Notes: generated by a model not told the origin, from the letters alone. Positions 38,408 through 51,213 are shown, counted from the stretch's first letter. The stretch: 64,000 bases of DNA from Agelas oroides (GCA_949130485.1 OX422189.1:7287620-7351619); one strand, 5' to 3'. Numbers and translations: made by a program.

Positions 38408-41400
38408 CTATTTTAGAGTTTGTTCCATTTTAATGGCTAGTTCACAAAGTCCTACGTCTTTTAGCACCTCAACAAGTGTGGACCACTCTACAGGCAACTT
38501 GCCCTTACCCTGGATCCACTTCTGAAATATCTGAATGTTGATCTTAGTCGCATCCTCATGGTGATGCTCTATAATCGCTTGGGTATCTGCTCCAGTAGCA
38601 TCGTCTAGTAGCAGTATTCCTAGTTCCCAATAGTGTGCTCCAATTTGTTTCAGGACATTGATATTGCCAGATCCCGTCTTGAAGCGCATTAGCTGTGGTA
38701 GGGTAACTGTTAGTTGTTGTAAATTGGAGGAGAGAGGAAAGATGTGTGAAAAAAAGTACTAATACACAGGAGAAATTTTGGGTTAGGGAAGTTGGATTAT
38801 CAACAATGGACATTCAGCTTTAATATGGTGATGACAATTTTTGGCAGGTTAAATAACCAAAAATAGTTTTGCAGATGAAGCAGATGAGAAGGCCAACAAA
38901 GCCACTATAGAGCTCTCAGGCGCTTCATTCTTGCCATTCAGTTGAATGAAACCTCTTTCGTTGACAATAGATAACTACAGACATTGGTAAAATAATTGTT
39001 TCCCATAATAGGAAGGGAAAGATAATTTTGGGAAGAGGAATGAGGCTAGTTAAATGACACATGCACACAACTGAATGCATTGTACCATTCTTTGATGGTG
39101 GTCATTCAGGTATTCTATTTGCATATCAGGCCTTCCATTCTGTTAACACTTCAACAACTGGCATAGAAACATTAGCTCGGTGAAGAGATCAGAGTCAAGT
39201 TTTGACCAACCTTTTTGTGAAGATTGGGTACTTGCAGTATTGCTAGGTGAGGCTGTTCCACCAGCACTGGTAGTGGATATGTCTGCATCTGTATGAGTGA
39301 TAGACCAAAGCTATATACTATCATGACAGCATATAACTGCAGTATCCTTTATTTAGTCCAATAGACACAGAAATTCAATACAGAATTTATTTCAACTTGT
39401 AGATGCTGCCTGTAGTAACCTACTGCTTGAATGGGTTCAGTTATAATCAATGTAATATCTGGGTACAAGAGCGAGACTTACAAAGAGACAGAAAGACTTA
39501 AGAGAGACTGAGAGAAAACTGTACAAACCCAGACTTAAATAATCATGGATCACTTGCATACTTTACTACGGTATTTATCAGAATAAAACGCATGCAAATT
39601 AAATAATTTGCATAAGTTAGATCCACCCATAAATTCCAGGAATTGAAGTTCTTGCATTAGATTAGATTATGCGTTGCAATGGATTCTAACATGAAAATTT
39701 TCTGGGGTCTAACAGAAATGCAAAATGTTCCTGGCCTTCAGTTCTCCAGAAGTGAGGTTCTTGATAGACAGTAGCAGCTTCAGCAACAGAAAGTCTTACA
39801 AATGCCAACAGTTATGGATAGCTCTTTTTCCTGGAAATTGTTCTTGACTGCCCTTCTCATCACAAAATAAACTGACTAGGACAACTGAGTGGCTTTATTC
39901 CTGGTATTGCGCTAAATTGGATCAACCCAAATTAATTTGTGGCGGCTTGCACTAAGTTGGATCCACCCATAAATTCCCAGAATTGAATTTCTTGTGCTAG
40001 ATTGGATCATGGGTCTTATTTCAGTAAATATAGAACGATGACAATAGAACAGTCACATTACTACACTGCCCTCAAACAAAATGTCACCCTCTAATAAATG
40101 CTTCACTATTGGATGAAGTAATTACCTGGATTAATGTGTAGTAGGAAGTAATTGTGATCACATGCACCAATCAGACCAATTTCACACTGCAGGCAAGCTG
40201 GTGGTGGCTCTTGACTCCACTGCAGAAGCAGCTCACATTTGGGGATGCCTTTTCCTGAACTGAAGCAGTTGACCTGCTGCCTTGTGATCTGCAGTAGAAA
40301 GATGTACGTAATTTAAAGAGACAGGCTCTCTACCATTTATTGGTGCTGTACTAAGATGAAACGAATACCTTACCGTACAATAAGTAACTAACTTTAGGGT
40401 CATAGAAAGGAGTAATCTTCCATCCACCAAGCTTTCCCTTCTCAGGAATTTTAAGGGAAACAAAGTCTTCCCTGAAACTGAAGTTGAATGAGAGCTGGCC
40501 ACGAGAGAAGTACTCCTTTTTTACAACCTGCATGGAAGTATGTGAATGTAAAACATGCATAGAGCCTGCACAATTTAGTAGTATCACTTACAGTTGAACA
40601 AATGTCAAGATCCTTGGTCACAACAAAATCCACCTTCCACTCAGTGATCAGTTTGCAGGTGATGTAAAGTTGAGCACGGTACTGCTCAACAACTTCTCCA
40701 CCCTTCTCCTCTTGCCCAGTCTGACAAGCTGCTTCACTTTGAGTTGATGATTGGTATTGTGGTTGTTGTCCCAGCTCTGAGTCAATGGCCTGTCCTGATG
40801 ATTCAGGTAACAGATTTTGTTGCAGCTGCTCTGAACCAAAAGTCTGTTGTTGCTGTGAGTCAATGGCCTGTTCCGATGATTCAGGTAATTGTTGTTGTTG
40901 CTGTGAGTCAATGGCCTGTCCTGATGATTCAGGTAATTGTTGTTGTTGCTGTGAGTCAATGGCCTGTTCTGATGATTCAGGTAATTGTTGTTGTTGCTGT
41001 GAGTCAATGGCCTGTCCTGATGATTCAGGTAATTGTTGTTGTTGTTGCTGTGAGTCAATGGCCTGTTCCGATGATTCAGGTAATTGTTGTTGTTGCTGTG
41101 AGTCAATGGCCTGTCCTGATGATTCAGGTAATTGTTGTTGTTGCTGTGAGTCAATGGCTTGTCCTGATGATTCAGGTAATTGTTGTTGTTGCTGTGAGTC
41201 AATGGCCTGTCCTAATGATTCAGGTAATTGTTGTTGTTGCCGTGAGTCAATGGCCTGCCCTGATGATTCAGGTAATTGTTGTTGTTGTTGCTGTGAGTCA
41301 ATGGCCTGTCCTGATGATTCAGGTAATTGTTGTTGTTGCTGTGAGTCAATGGCCTGTTCCGATGATTCAGGTAATTGTTGTTGCTGTGAGTCAATGGCCT

Positions 41401-43407
41401 GTCCTGATGATTCAGGTAATTGTTGTTGTTGCTGTGAGTCAATGGCCTGTCCTGATGATTCAGGTAATTGTTGTTGTTGCTGTGAGTCAATGGCCTGTTC
41501 CGATGATTCAGGTAATTGTTGTTGTTGCTGTGAGTCAATGGCCTGTCCTGATGATTCAGGTTGTTGCCCTGAGTCAATGGCCTGTGCTGATGATTCAAAA
41601 CTCTGTTGTTGTTGCTCTGAGTCAATGGCCTGTCCTGATGACTCAATAGTCTGTTGTTGTTCTTGCTGCAGCAGCTGTTCTGTGCTAAAGGCCTGCCCCA
41701 ATGATTCAGATAACTGTTGTTGTTCTTCTTCTTGTTGTTGCTGCTGCTGTTGTCGTTGCCCAAGCTCTAAGTCAATGGCCTGCCTTGATGCTGGCAGCAC
41801 AGGCTGAACGTAAATTGGTTGCACAGGAATGGGCTGAACAGGTTGAACTCCGAAAGACCTTTGAAGAGGTGGTTTCATAATAACTATGCCAATCCCAGAA
41901 AAGTGGGATAGAGATAAGCTGCCATATGAACTGTGGGGACTGAAGACTCCTCCTGGTTGCTCTTTGAAGATGTAAGGAAGTTCCTTCTGGGTACACTTGG
42001 TATGGACGAATGTAAGCTGTGAACACTGTTTATCATTAGACAGCAAAGCACAGTGCTGTATCTCAACAGTGATTGGTTTCGTGAACTTGTGAGGACTGGA
42101 GACCCAGTAGACTGCACTGACAAGTTCACAGTTAGAAGGCATCTGAAATGGGCCAGACAGACTGACTTGTGCACTGAGCTCAGTTTCTGATACTTCTGCT
42201 GGCAGACTGTCTCCAGGAACACACAACTTGAATCCATAGCCATCAAAGTTGAGCTTGACTGCTTCTTGTGTGAGGGTAAATGTTTCTTTTGCAATCACTT
42301 CAACTCCTCGTATGTGTGCTGTAGACAGAAAGACTGCACTTCACAAAGAAAATTACATGTGTCCATGAACACTACTGAATGTGTTACATATATCAAAACA
42401 ACAGTATTATTAATATACAAGGTATACCTTGCTCCTGTGCTATAGCTTCAGTCTGAACTTGCTGATCTTTGATCTCTACAGTTTTTGTCTGTACATTCTG
42501 GTGTTTCACCTCCACTTTATCTGCATGGGCAGGGTGAAAAATATAATTCATGGCAGTCCCACCTAGCTACTCTTATTTTTTCACACTAATGTTTTACATG
42601 CCATACACCAAAATAGTCTACAGTAGAAGTTTGTAGTCAACTTTGGATTCAACATCATGTTTAGACATTGGATGTAATTCACATGACAGGGTCAATTCCA
42701 CAGCAATCTGAATTATAAAGCATAACAACTATGCTTAGTAACAGCATCTCGGAGGTGGCGCTATTGTGCATTTTTCAGAAAGCTCAGGTAGTCTGCAGAG
42801 TTGGAATATAGATGTAGTGCACAGCTTTTTGTATATTATGTATCTTTGTTTAACTAGTCTAGTTGTGAGCAACACCTTAGAACCATTAAAAATTAAAAAT
42901 CCGTATGGAAAACTGTCATGACAGATGTTCCTACGTACCTGAATTTGAAGCATTTTCCCACATGAATAGCAACTTACCCTCGAAATTAGTACACCTAAAT
43001 TCAGTTTCAAGGTCAAAGCTCCAACAGAAATGGAAATATAGTGCATTGGAGGCATCCATATGCTAAAAGCAACCACTAATGTATAAATTCCGGTATACTA
43101 ACCGAAAAGTACACCTTGAACTGAACAACACTGAAGGAGACATTTCAAAGTTGCATCAAGCACAACATCCAGGTGTGTACATACAGTAGGAAACTTCCAG
43201 CAAGTCTAAAACAGCACCTTTGGCAAATTTGTTAAGTGGGTCATGTCAAGTGGAGGTACTTCGCTTCAATTTGTGTGAATGTATGTGTCATGTGTTGTAG
43301 CAAAAAGTTAAATATACCTGTAGTATCTGCCTGCACATGGTGGTCTCTGATCTCTACAACTTCTGTCTGCACCTTCTGGTGTTTTACCTCCGGGTTATCT
43401 GAGCCAG
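38408..43407 (-). CDS. ZU5 - glutamine-rich repeat - UPA - death domain protein, seven exons seen
   Basis: Minus-strand exons, in order: 43318-43407, 42428-42520, 40592-42318, 40393-40527, 40126-40288, 39211-39288, 38408-38706. All phases fit, giving about 861 residues; the 5' end is not found. The first two exons each code a VKHQ.VQT..VEI.D..VQ unit. The large exon begins with a ZU5 domain (LNFDGYGFKLCVPGDSLPAE, SGPFQMPSNCELVSAVYWVS) and then holds about 14 copies of a 16-17 residue repeat, QAIDSQQQQQLPESSG. UPA-type exons follow (YITCKLITEWKVDF, SRGQLSFNFSF, GWKITPF), then a serine/threonine linker and a death domain (INVLKQIGAHYWELGILLLD, IFQKWIQGKGKLPVEWSTL). ZU5-UPA-DD proteins (UNC5, PIDD) work in apoptosis or receptor signalling, so an adaptor role is inferred. 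No membrane segment or caspase-like part is seen. Confidence 0.8.
40810..41690 (-). repeat. 48-51 bp coding minisatellite
   Basis: In-frame units encode QAIDSQ(4-6)LPESS(G/E). Unit length is always a multiple of three, so the frame survives copy changes. The units are nearly identical in DNA, pointing to recent expansion. Frames on both strands stay open across it as a side effect. Confidence 0.9.
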
Positions 43408-43963
43408 CTGCAGTAAAAACTGAGTTTCAAAGCAATACTAGCAGGTACATACAGATTCACCAACATCTATTTATCAAGAATGAAATCATGTACAGCAATT
43501 TGAAATGCCCAGGTAATCACTCAGAAACAATTTTCATGGTGCCGATACCATTTATTAGTAAAAATGAAGAAAAGCGTAACAGCGCTGTATAGCCATAGCT
43601 GGGGTTTGATTGAAATTGCCAATTCATTTCACACATACAAAAGGTATTAAAATTAAATACCAAATGTGTAGTGCTAGTGATATTACTAAACTCTTCTGTT
43701 TCTGTCTGAGATGAGCCTTTCTTTAAGTCTATCAAAAAGCTTCCCACTTTGGATGAAGCAGAAATACCTACTGGTATTATTATTTATTGCCATAAGCATA
43801 TCAATGTGCAGTCATCAGTTTTGACACACTTATTCCCGACTGCAAGGGAAAAAATGCCTAAATGCTAACCGAAATTTATGTGAATGGGTGTAGCCAAAAA
43901 CACAATACTCACATCCGATTATTATTGGTTTAAACACACTTTGCAATCACATTAACTATTGTA

Positions 43964-45686
43964 TTACAAACCAGCTGGAGAGATTGAGGGCACAGTGTCT
44001 GCTCCTAGTCTGTCTGTTTGCTGCTTTCTGAGATGGTCAATTTCCGCTACCTTGTCCATCAGTTCTTCTCGCAGCTGGTCAACTTCCTGGCTATAGTGAT
44101 TTTGAAAGAATTCCACTTCCTTAAATCTAGCCTCTAAAGAGATCATCTGGCTAGCCAGTTCCTGCTTGTCATCTGTGAGAGCTTCAATCTTGTCTCGATT
44201 GTGCTGTAATTCACTGCTGATGGCAGTGATGTGAATATCCTTCTCTTTCAATTGCTGTTGAAGATCATCTCCTCGAATTTGCAGTGTGTTGATCTCTTCA
44301 CTCTTGGCTCTTATCTGTGTTTTGAGAATACCATTTTCTACATCCTTTTCTTCTGCATTACAGTGCAAAAGTGTCACTTCCGAATTCTTGCTCTCAAGTT
44401 CAAATTCCAGTTCCTGTTGCTTTGCTCTGCTTTCATGTATCAATGTCAACCATTTAGCTTCTTGTTCCTCCATCACTTGCCTGAGTTCTTCCTGTCTATG
44501 GATGCTTGCCACCTCTCCTTGGGATACAACCTAAATAATGTATAGTGGAAATGTTTGCAGGTAAAAGCAATATTTCAAAACAAGGGGTGGGACCTATATG
44601 TATCACAGCAGAGAATAGTGACTCTTAGAGATTGTATGCTTATTGTATGCTTTTCTGAGAACCAGTAAATAACATGTTCATGCACTGCTATGTAGTAAAG
44701 TATACGTACTGGGCACAGTTTGTCTGTTTGTATTCCCACTTTTCTTGAACTATGTTTCTTTACCTACTTTAAACGCTTAAATATTAGCATAGTACTTTAC
44801 ATTTTGACATACCTGGCCTTCCTCCTTTCCCTCACATACCTTCCTCATTGGTTTCAATGGCAGCTTTCATATCAGAATACTATGCCTAAGAAGCGATTGC
44901 AGACTTCTCCTGAGTGCATACCCCTAGTGTTGCACACTTAAACTCGCAGGAACACAGGGAAAATTTCCTGCTATACGTATATGCCATTATCACTTACCTG
45001 CTGTTGCATTTCAGCTACTTCAGTTTGACTAGTGTGAGCAACTGAAGAATGAGTTGCTGTGGTCAGCTGATCTGGTAGACCTGGAATTTTGTCTGGAGTT
45101 TGTATATCAGTAGACACTCCAGCTTGCTGAAGAGATCTAACTTGCTCCTCCTTCTGGCACAACTGCTGTTGTAACTCAGCTTTCTCCCTGTCTTTGGTAT
45201 GAATTTCCTCTTCCTTCTGCTTTAGCAGCTTGTCTTTAGTTTGGATTTGTATCTCTAAAGCCACCCTTGCTTGCTCCTTTTCTTCAATTTGATGCTCCAA
45301 AGTTGCTTTTATGTAGTCAAACCGTTGTTGTGCAGATACTATTGCTTGCTCTTCCATTTCAGTTTGATGTTCCTTCATTTGATGAAGTTGTTGGCGTAAA
45401 GTTACAGCTGCCTGATCTTTCACCTGGATGTCATACTCCAAAGTTGCAATTCTTTGTTGAAGCTGTTGCTCTGCCACTATACTTGCTTGATCTTTCATTC
45501 TAATCTGTTTCTCTAAGTCGGTTTTTGTTTGTGAAAGTTGCTGTTCTAGAACTGTAACTTTATCAGCCTGTACTTCAGCTCTCACAGCTCTGGTCAGAGC
45601 TAATTTGCGTTCTGTTTGTGCAGATGCAAGTTCATCCTTCAGTTGGTATACTTTGTCTTTTAGTTTTTGTATTTCCCTTTCTCCTT
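43964..45686 (-). CDS. Coiled-coil protein, two last exons
   Basis: Exon 44998-45686 (acceptor TTTTCTGTAG, donor GTAAGT) and exon 43964-44530 (acceptor ATTATTTAG) join in phase 0 and end at TAA 43964-43966. The 417 residues are almost all heptad coiled coil, rich in Q, E and K (EREIQKLKDKVYQLKDELAS, LEQQLSQTKTDLEKQI, LREELMDKVAEIDHLRKQ), with one proline break (TPDKIPGLPDQL). The upstream exons are missing. It stands just before the ZU5-DD gene on the same strand. It could be a separate gene or an alternative end of one transcription unit; the exon phases do not let it splice directly into 43318-43407. Confidence 0.65.
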
Positions 45687-45775
45687 CTACAGAAAATACA
45701 AGGAAATAGCACTTGACATACTGTTACTAGAGCAGTAATCTGTAGCTAACGTGGAATAACATAGTGATCAATTGA

Positions 45776-45823
45776 GTGGTGATAATTGCCGAGCGCCTTA
45801 GCGCGAGGCTACTAATCGTGCAG
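45776..45823. repeat. Second copy of the 18861-18908 repeat
   Basis: ATTGCCGAGCGCCTTAGCGC then GAGGCTACTAATCGTGCAGTG. A short GTAT tetranucleotide run follows at 45841-45862. Confidence 0.6.
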
Positions 45824-45987
45824 TGTAGTCAGTTCGCATTTGTATGTATGTATGTATGTATATATATCCGTCACACTTTAATTGCGTGGGCGCGGTTTCT
45901 GTGGTCTCGTCCCCAGACTACTAGCCACGTGGTACTGGTCCGACCAGGAGGCGATCGACGTGTGAAAAAGATCGTGTGAGAGCCGAA

Positions 45988-46137
45988 ATGGAGCGGGAGC
46001 AGTCCAAGCGTGATCGTGCTAGAGAGCGAAAACTGAAACAAAGGGACACTGCATCAGAAGAGAGTAAGGCAAACGAGAAAGAGTCTGACAGATTGAGGAA
46101 GAAGCGATGTATACAGGGAGAGTGTAGTGGAGACAGG
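45988..46137 (+). other. Possible first exon or captured coding piece
   Basis: An ATG at 45988 opens MEREQSKRDRARERKLKQRD and continues basic and acidic to CSGDR at a GTAGGA donor. On the other strand an ATG at 46304 opens MAKQSSEEFQEVSEVSCESP followed by AKIHTVVESLLPMK. Both look protein-like and overlap little. No further exons were found for either, so this could be a fragment of a mobile element. Confidence 0.25.
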
Positions 46138-46659
46138 TAGGACAAACGTTTAGTCTTCGTCCAGGATATGTTAACAACTACTATGCCCTTGGAAATACAC
46201 TTCATCGGCAACAATGACTCCACCACAGTATGTATCTTTGCGTTTGGAGACTCGCACGACACTTCGCTCACTTCCTGAAACTCTTCAGACGACTGCTTTG
46301 CCATCTTCACCGCTACACCTCGTCCCCAGCACCTAGCACCTACACGCTACACGTGGTTACAACGAATATCTGCTTGCATATTTCCGGATATTCTTCTGCG
46401 CGAGGCATACTCTGCGCATGCGTATTCCTAGTAGAATTATGTACATGTACATGTAACTTCAACACAAACATCACAACTAGCACCCCACAGCTGTGAGATA
46501 TGAAAAACTGGGGGGGGGGTGCGGCGAGCGCGAAGCGCGAGGCGCAGAGGCTCAGATTTTTAACATGCTCCAGACCTGACAGTCAGACCTTAAACCTAAG
46601 TCAAAGTCAGAGAGAAAGGTGAGAAATAAAGAAGAGAAAATAAAGAGGGGAAAAAAACA

Positions 46660-46737
46660 CAGTGACTCAGGGAGGGACTCGAACCCGCGACCTGGCAAAT
46701 GGCCTGCCATGCTCTAACCAACTGAGCTACCGAAGAC
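46660..46737 (-). ncRNA. tRNA-like sequence, probably not functional
   Basis: The minus strand has an A box (GTAGCTCAGTTGGTTAGAGC), a B box (GGTTCGAGTCC), an anticodon-like stem TGGCA/TGCCA with a 7-base loop GGCCATT, and a T run downstream. The loop lacks the U at position 33 and the acceptor stem pairs poorly. It is better read as a tRNA pseudogene or SINE head than as a working tRNA. If taken literally, the anticodon would be CCA (Trp). Confidence 0.6.
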
Positions 46738-46740
46738 AAC

Positions 46741-47780
46741 AAGCCAAGTGGTGATTGATACATCTCATGCTTTAAGGAAGGCACAGTTTGATATTCATTC
46801 TCAACAAATATGTGAATTCTCCCATGGTTGTAGGGCAGACATTTGTAGGAAAGGTATATTTCAACACAGGATGTATCCTGTGAAGATGTAAGGTCCAGAA
46901 GTGTAAGGAACATTTTACAGTTATACACATGCAGCATACTGATGAATAAGTGGCACACATGTCATCATCACACGAAAATGACACTGAGCAGATCAATATT
47001 TCCTGGGGTTATAAATCGACATTACTATATTTTCTTTGTGAAACTGTGAGTCAGCCTGAGTAAGTATATTCAGGCTTGTGTCATTAAGCAGATTTCATTA
47101 CAGTGCCTGCCCCATAAATATATCACTAGGGGAAGGTAGAAGAAGCATTCTGTGATTTACTGAGCCTGAGGTGAGAGAAGCATTTTCTAAGCCTGTTGGT
47201 ATGAAGGAGAAAATGGCCCAGCCAATGCCAACCAACAGTCATTCCGCCAGTGACAAGTATACGGGGATTATTGAAAAAACAGGAAGTTAAAATGCAGGCA
47301 CATTCCAGCGTTTAATTAACGGCAAAACGTAAAGACCCCTTTCACCACGTGGTGATCAGCCAGCAAAGCTATCATTAGTTTTTTGCTTGAAGAAGCAACC
47401 ATCCTTGCTATTCTCGTATCAAAAGCAGTTGAAAGATATGTACAGCCATTCTGGACACTTGGAAAGTGATTTTCAGCGGTGACTTACAAGAGTAGGTACA
47501 TGCTGATTAGCAGTATCAAACTTGGACAGAAGTAGGCTAGAGTGCATGAGAAAATCGAAATGGGGAGCTCAAGAACAAGTTCATCCCTGCTTGTAAAATG
47601 CATGATTTGTAAAGGCAAAAGCTAACTTAATATCTTTTTGGGTGTGATACCATAGTTACCTAACTCGGCAAGCCAGTCTGCTCACACTCGGATGGCAGCA
47701 AAGCTTTTTCTCAAGCCTGACATATGAATCAGGCAGCAAAAGGTCAAGAAGTAGACCCTTTTTCAGGCTCCTATCCAGCT
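46741..47780. other. Intergenic with repeat fragments
   Basis: It contains a dispersed-repeat fragment at 47185-47345 (AAGCCTGTTGGTATG, TTATTGAAAAAACAGGAAGT) also seen, inverted, at 49250-49345 and in part at 52300-52330. No gene was seen. Confidence 0.4.
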
Positions 47781-47876
47781 TAGCCTCATTCCCAGGCCCC
47801 ACCCAGCTTTCCATCACTTGCAGTACGGAAAAGCGATTTTTTTCATTCACGCGGGGAGAGCCTGGGAACGAGGCTA
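47781..47876. mobile_element. Short foldback element, TAGCCTCG family (96 bp)
   Basis: TAGCCTCATTCCCAGGCCCC faces GAGAGCCTGGGAACGAGGCTA. The flanks TATCCAGCT and TACCCAGCT match at 8 of 9. An outer CCCAGCTTTC / AAAGCTGGGC pair and a GAGACTA at 47941-47947 suggest a decayed outer element. Confidence 0.75.
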
Positions 47877-48579
47877 TACCCAGCTTTCTGTCCTTGAATT
47901 ACAGAAAGTAGGTAACCAAAAGCTGGGCTTGGCCTGTGAATGAGACTATACTAAACAACATTCACCTTCTAGCTTCAAGGTTTTATGAACTGTGTGCACA
48001 TTGATTTACAGTGTATTTTGCACATGTAGCAACTTCTCTTTCTCCAAGCTGCCTCCAGTGTTCCACTATAAACCAGAGCTGTTTGCCTCCTTTGAGGTTG
48101 AAGCCACGATGAGTCTGCATGTCACTGTTGTGATCACTAGCTACTCACTCTGTCCAAAGTAATATCGTACTGTGCGTGTAAACTACAATCCCTCAAATGT
48201 GCATTATTTAGGGCCAAATGTAGCCACTATGCTAGCCATCCTGAATGTTGATATTTTTTACACCTTTGTAACTAGTTACAGATGACATTAGCTTCCCAAA
48301 TTCTTTTCTCATGAAAACAAGTCTTAGTATCTGGGTACCATGTTTACCATTAGGTGAAATGTTATTGCCTTTACTTTCCTAGGTGGAGCTGGTGCATGCA
48401 CGGCTGTCAGAAGTTTCTACATCCATCTCAACTTCATAGTGTTTGCCTTGTAATGACTAGGAGGATGGGGAAGAGGTGGTAATGGAGGAAGAGACAGACA
48501 AAGATTGGAGCAACAAAGAGCAAGAAGAGTGGCTGAAGATTCATTTTATTCTGCTGCATTATAGGCTTGTTCCTCCCAA

Positions 48580-48628
48580 TAGCCTCGTACTCGCTTTCTG
48601 CATGGGGAGAAGCCTGGGTACGAGGCTA
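48580..48628. mobile_element. 49-bp hairpin, TAGCCTCG family
   Basis: TAGCCTCGTACTCGC faces GCCTGGGTACGAGGCTA with CTGCATGGGGAGA between. The target duplication is unclear because the right flank is a C run. Confidence 0.65.
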
Positions 48629-49680
48629 CCCCCCAACGCAAACACACCTTTCTATTGTCTTTAGCCCACCCCCCCTCCCTTCTCTCTCCATCACATTTTC
48701 ATATCTCTTGTGAATCTTTCCTCTTTGACTATCTATTGTGCATTACTAAAGAGGCTGCATTAGTGACTCCTGAGTCACATCAGACTCTAGCCTCCGTCCG
48801 GGACTTTGTCAAGGCTTAGTCCTACAGTATCAGTGGGTTGAACCAGTATGTGTTTGTATTTCAACTATTTGCACAGTTTCCATGTTACAGATAACATGCG
48901 TTAACCACAATTTATTAGTCTGCATTCCAGCGCATGTAGCTCAGAGAGTTGTTCGAGTACACGCTTAGTTTCTGCATATATTGTAGCCCTATTCCAGTGC
49001 TTTCAAATGGTACCTGTTTCATGCAGCTCAGGAGGGGGGGGGGGGGGGGGGGCGAACAAAAACGTGCCACCAAAAACTGCACCCCTGTCGCACGAGGTAT
49101 GATTGAACCATCCGTAAACAACAGCTTCCCTACACGAAGCGGTAAGAAGCTGCAACTTCAAACATTTGATCTCGATACTAGACTCATTGGTCTATAAAAC
49201 CACTGGCAAAGTAGGCGCCTACAGCTTCTTGTTTGTTGGCAAGAGACTTTGAAAACTCACCGGAAGACAAGATGCCGTTAATTAAATGTTTGTACGTATA
49301 CACTTTCCGTTTTTTCAATAATTGTCCATATATTGTCACCGGTGGATCGACTGCCAAGGCCTTTCTATAGCCAACCACATCAGCCACCATGTACTTTCAA
49401 CCTGTGCCTAAACCACCTACCTCCCCTTATCTCCCTCTTTCTGCTTGCAGAGCCTATATCTCCCATGCACATTGCACAGTGGTGAAGTATGCAAAACCAT
49501 GCCGATGTTCAATGTTGAGTTTTAAGTTCAGGCAATAATGGAAAGAACATCAGAGGAAATATGTATATAGTGTGAAGGTCCATTGGTGATATAGTACTGT
49601 TATACTATAGTGCGTGGGTGGATCAAAGGTGCCACATGGCGTCATATATGGCATATACACCACACAGCTGCGACCGCATG

Positions 49681-50432
49681 GGGTATATTCAAGGATACTT
49701 AATTACTATGTGGATTGGAAACTCCCAGAAAATTGATGATGCTAATCCTCGTTGCGGTAGTAAAACAGAATTCGGTTTGTTCTTGCAAACATGGCTAATG
49801 GCTTGGATAACTACCGAAAGAGTGATACCTTTTTTTAAACATACATGAATCTTCACAACAAAAGTGCATGGGTACACAGTTTAGGGCATTGTTAATTAAA
49901 TGGGGCACAACATTTGATTGAACTTGCATCCAACAACTCTCTGACCTAATACAAAGTGCCCAGCTCAGGAGACTCAACATTTACCTTGTAAAACTATTTC
50001 CGTGACATAGCATTTACGAAACTTAGTTGGTTACACAGTTTGTTGTATGTATAACATAACTCTATGCACCACAACGCAGTTAACTGCTCGTAGGTCTCAC
50101 ACATTTAACTCAAAAAATATACACACGTAAACAAGTTGTATTCGCTGCAGCAAGGCGGTAACGAAAAACCAAATCACGACAAACACCACTGCGATCTCAA
50201 GTGCCAAAATGGTAGTCTCTTTGCACGCAAAATCAATTCTTTGCACACAAAATCAGTTCTCTGGATAGCTCATGCAGCGCGCAGCAATGTCTCAAAGTGC
50301 CTGTTGGAAGGAGCTAGTTTCCGTATATCTCCGTTACACTGTGCAACGAGGTTAGTGTCACGCATATATATTACCTAAAGTACGTAGTTTCCAATCCACG
50401 TAGTAATAAAGTATCCTTGGTATATTGCTGAG
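49681..50432. mobile_element. Inverted-repeat element
   Basis: GGTATATTCAAGGATACTTA with ATTACTATGTGGATTGGAAA on the left is matched in reverse by TTTCCAATCCACGTAGTAAT with AAAGTATCCTTGGTATATTG on the right. No transposase. Near-tandem copies of GTATATTGCTG(A/G)TTCAGG follow at 50420-50505. Confidence 0.6.
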
Positions 50433-51213
50433 TCAGGGATGTATATTTCGACCTCAAGGAGTATATTGCTGGTTCAGGGGTAGTATATTGCTGAGTCAGT
50501 GGTATACATTTGGCAATAAGCGGTTGAGCACAGAAACGGAAAATTTTTGTTTTTGCAATGGAAGGGGCAATTCTAGCTCTCCAGACCTCACTATAGGAGA
50601 GCCACTGCCAGCACTATAGAGCCCCTGCACTGTACTCAGTAAGTACTAGCACAGCGAAAGCCAAAGCGTCACACAAATTTACCAGGTTTTCGCGCAGCGA
50701 CACAGCTCTTACTTGGTGTGTTGAATAACGCGCGGCTGGACAGATGCTACTGCTTCCTGGCAGCTAGCCACTACCCTGACGGATGCTGACAATTATTTTA
50801 CTCGCCAGGTGGTTGACCCAGGGATAGCGCTAGGACCAGTTTGTATTCGACGAGTCATTGCCATCACTGCCAGCTGAACTGTGAGGCTGGGCGTTTCTAC
50901 TGCCAGCTCGAATCATTGTTTCATGATCGCTAGCTTCCGAGAGTGGCTAGGTAGCAAGCTAGCTGACCATCGGCATCATGGCTGAGCGCCAGCAGCATCT
51001 TGGTTTCAAGTCGACACGAGCGAAAGGCCCTTTGTCATGGCTCAGACTCTGCCTTGACTTCAGAGATGTTTCACAGGTCCTTTGGTGGCCTAAGCATACT
51101 TAAACTCATCCTTTTCCAGTCAAAAAGCAGCAGCAACGCACAACGACAACCCGAACTTATCAATCAGCAAAGCGCCACTATACATCCTTTTCTGTCAGGC
51201 ATCTAATAGCCAA
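50433..51213. other. Upstream part of a tyrosine-recombinase element, no intact frame
   Basis: Short coding-like pieces (for example 50740-50800 and 51000-51190) precede the recombinase frame, but none is open for long. They may be the decayed N terminus or internal part of the same mobile element. Confidence 0.3.

Noticed and set aside
40744..41807. Long open frames on the plus strand and other minus frames across the Q-rich repeat
   Set aside because: They arise because the repeat unit is a multiple of three and lacks stops in several frames. The minus frame with ZU5 and UPA sequence is the real one.
43517..43747. Exon with GSSQTETEEFSNITSTTHL upstream of the ZU5 exons
   Set aside because: A donor exists, but its phase 0 does not fit the exon at 43318-43407, and the acceptor is weak.
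46660..46737. Functional tRNA-Trp
   Set aside because: The anticodon would be CCA, but U33 is missing and the acceptor stem does not pair.
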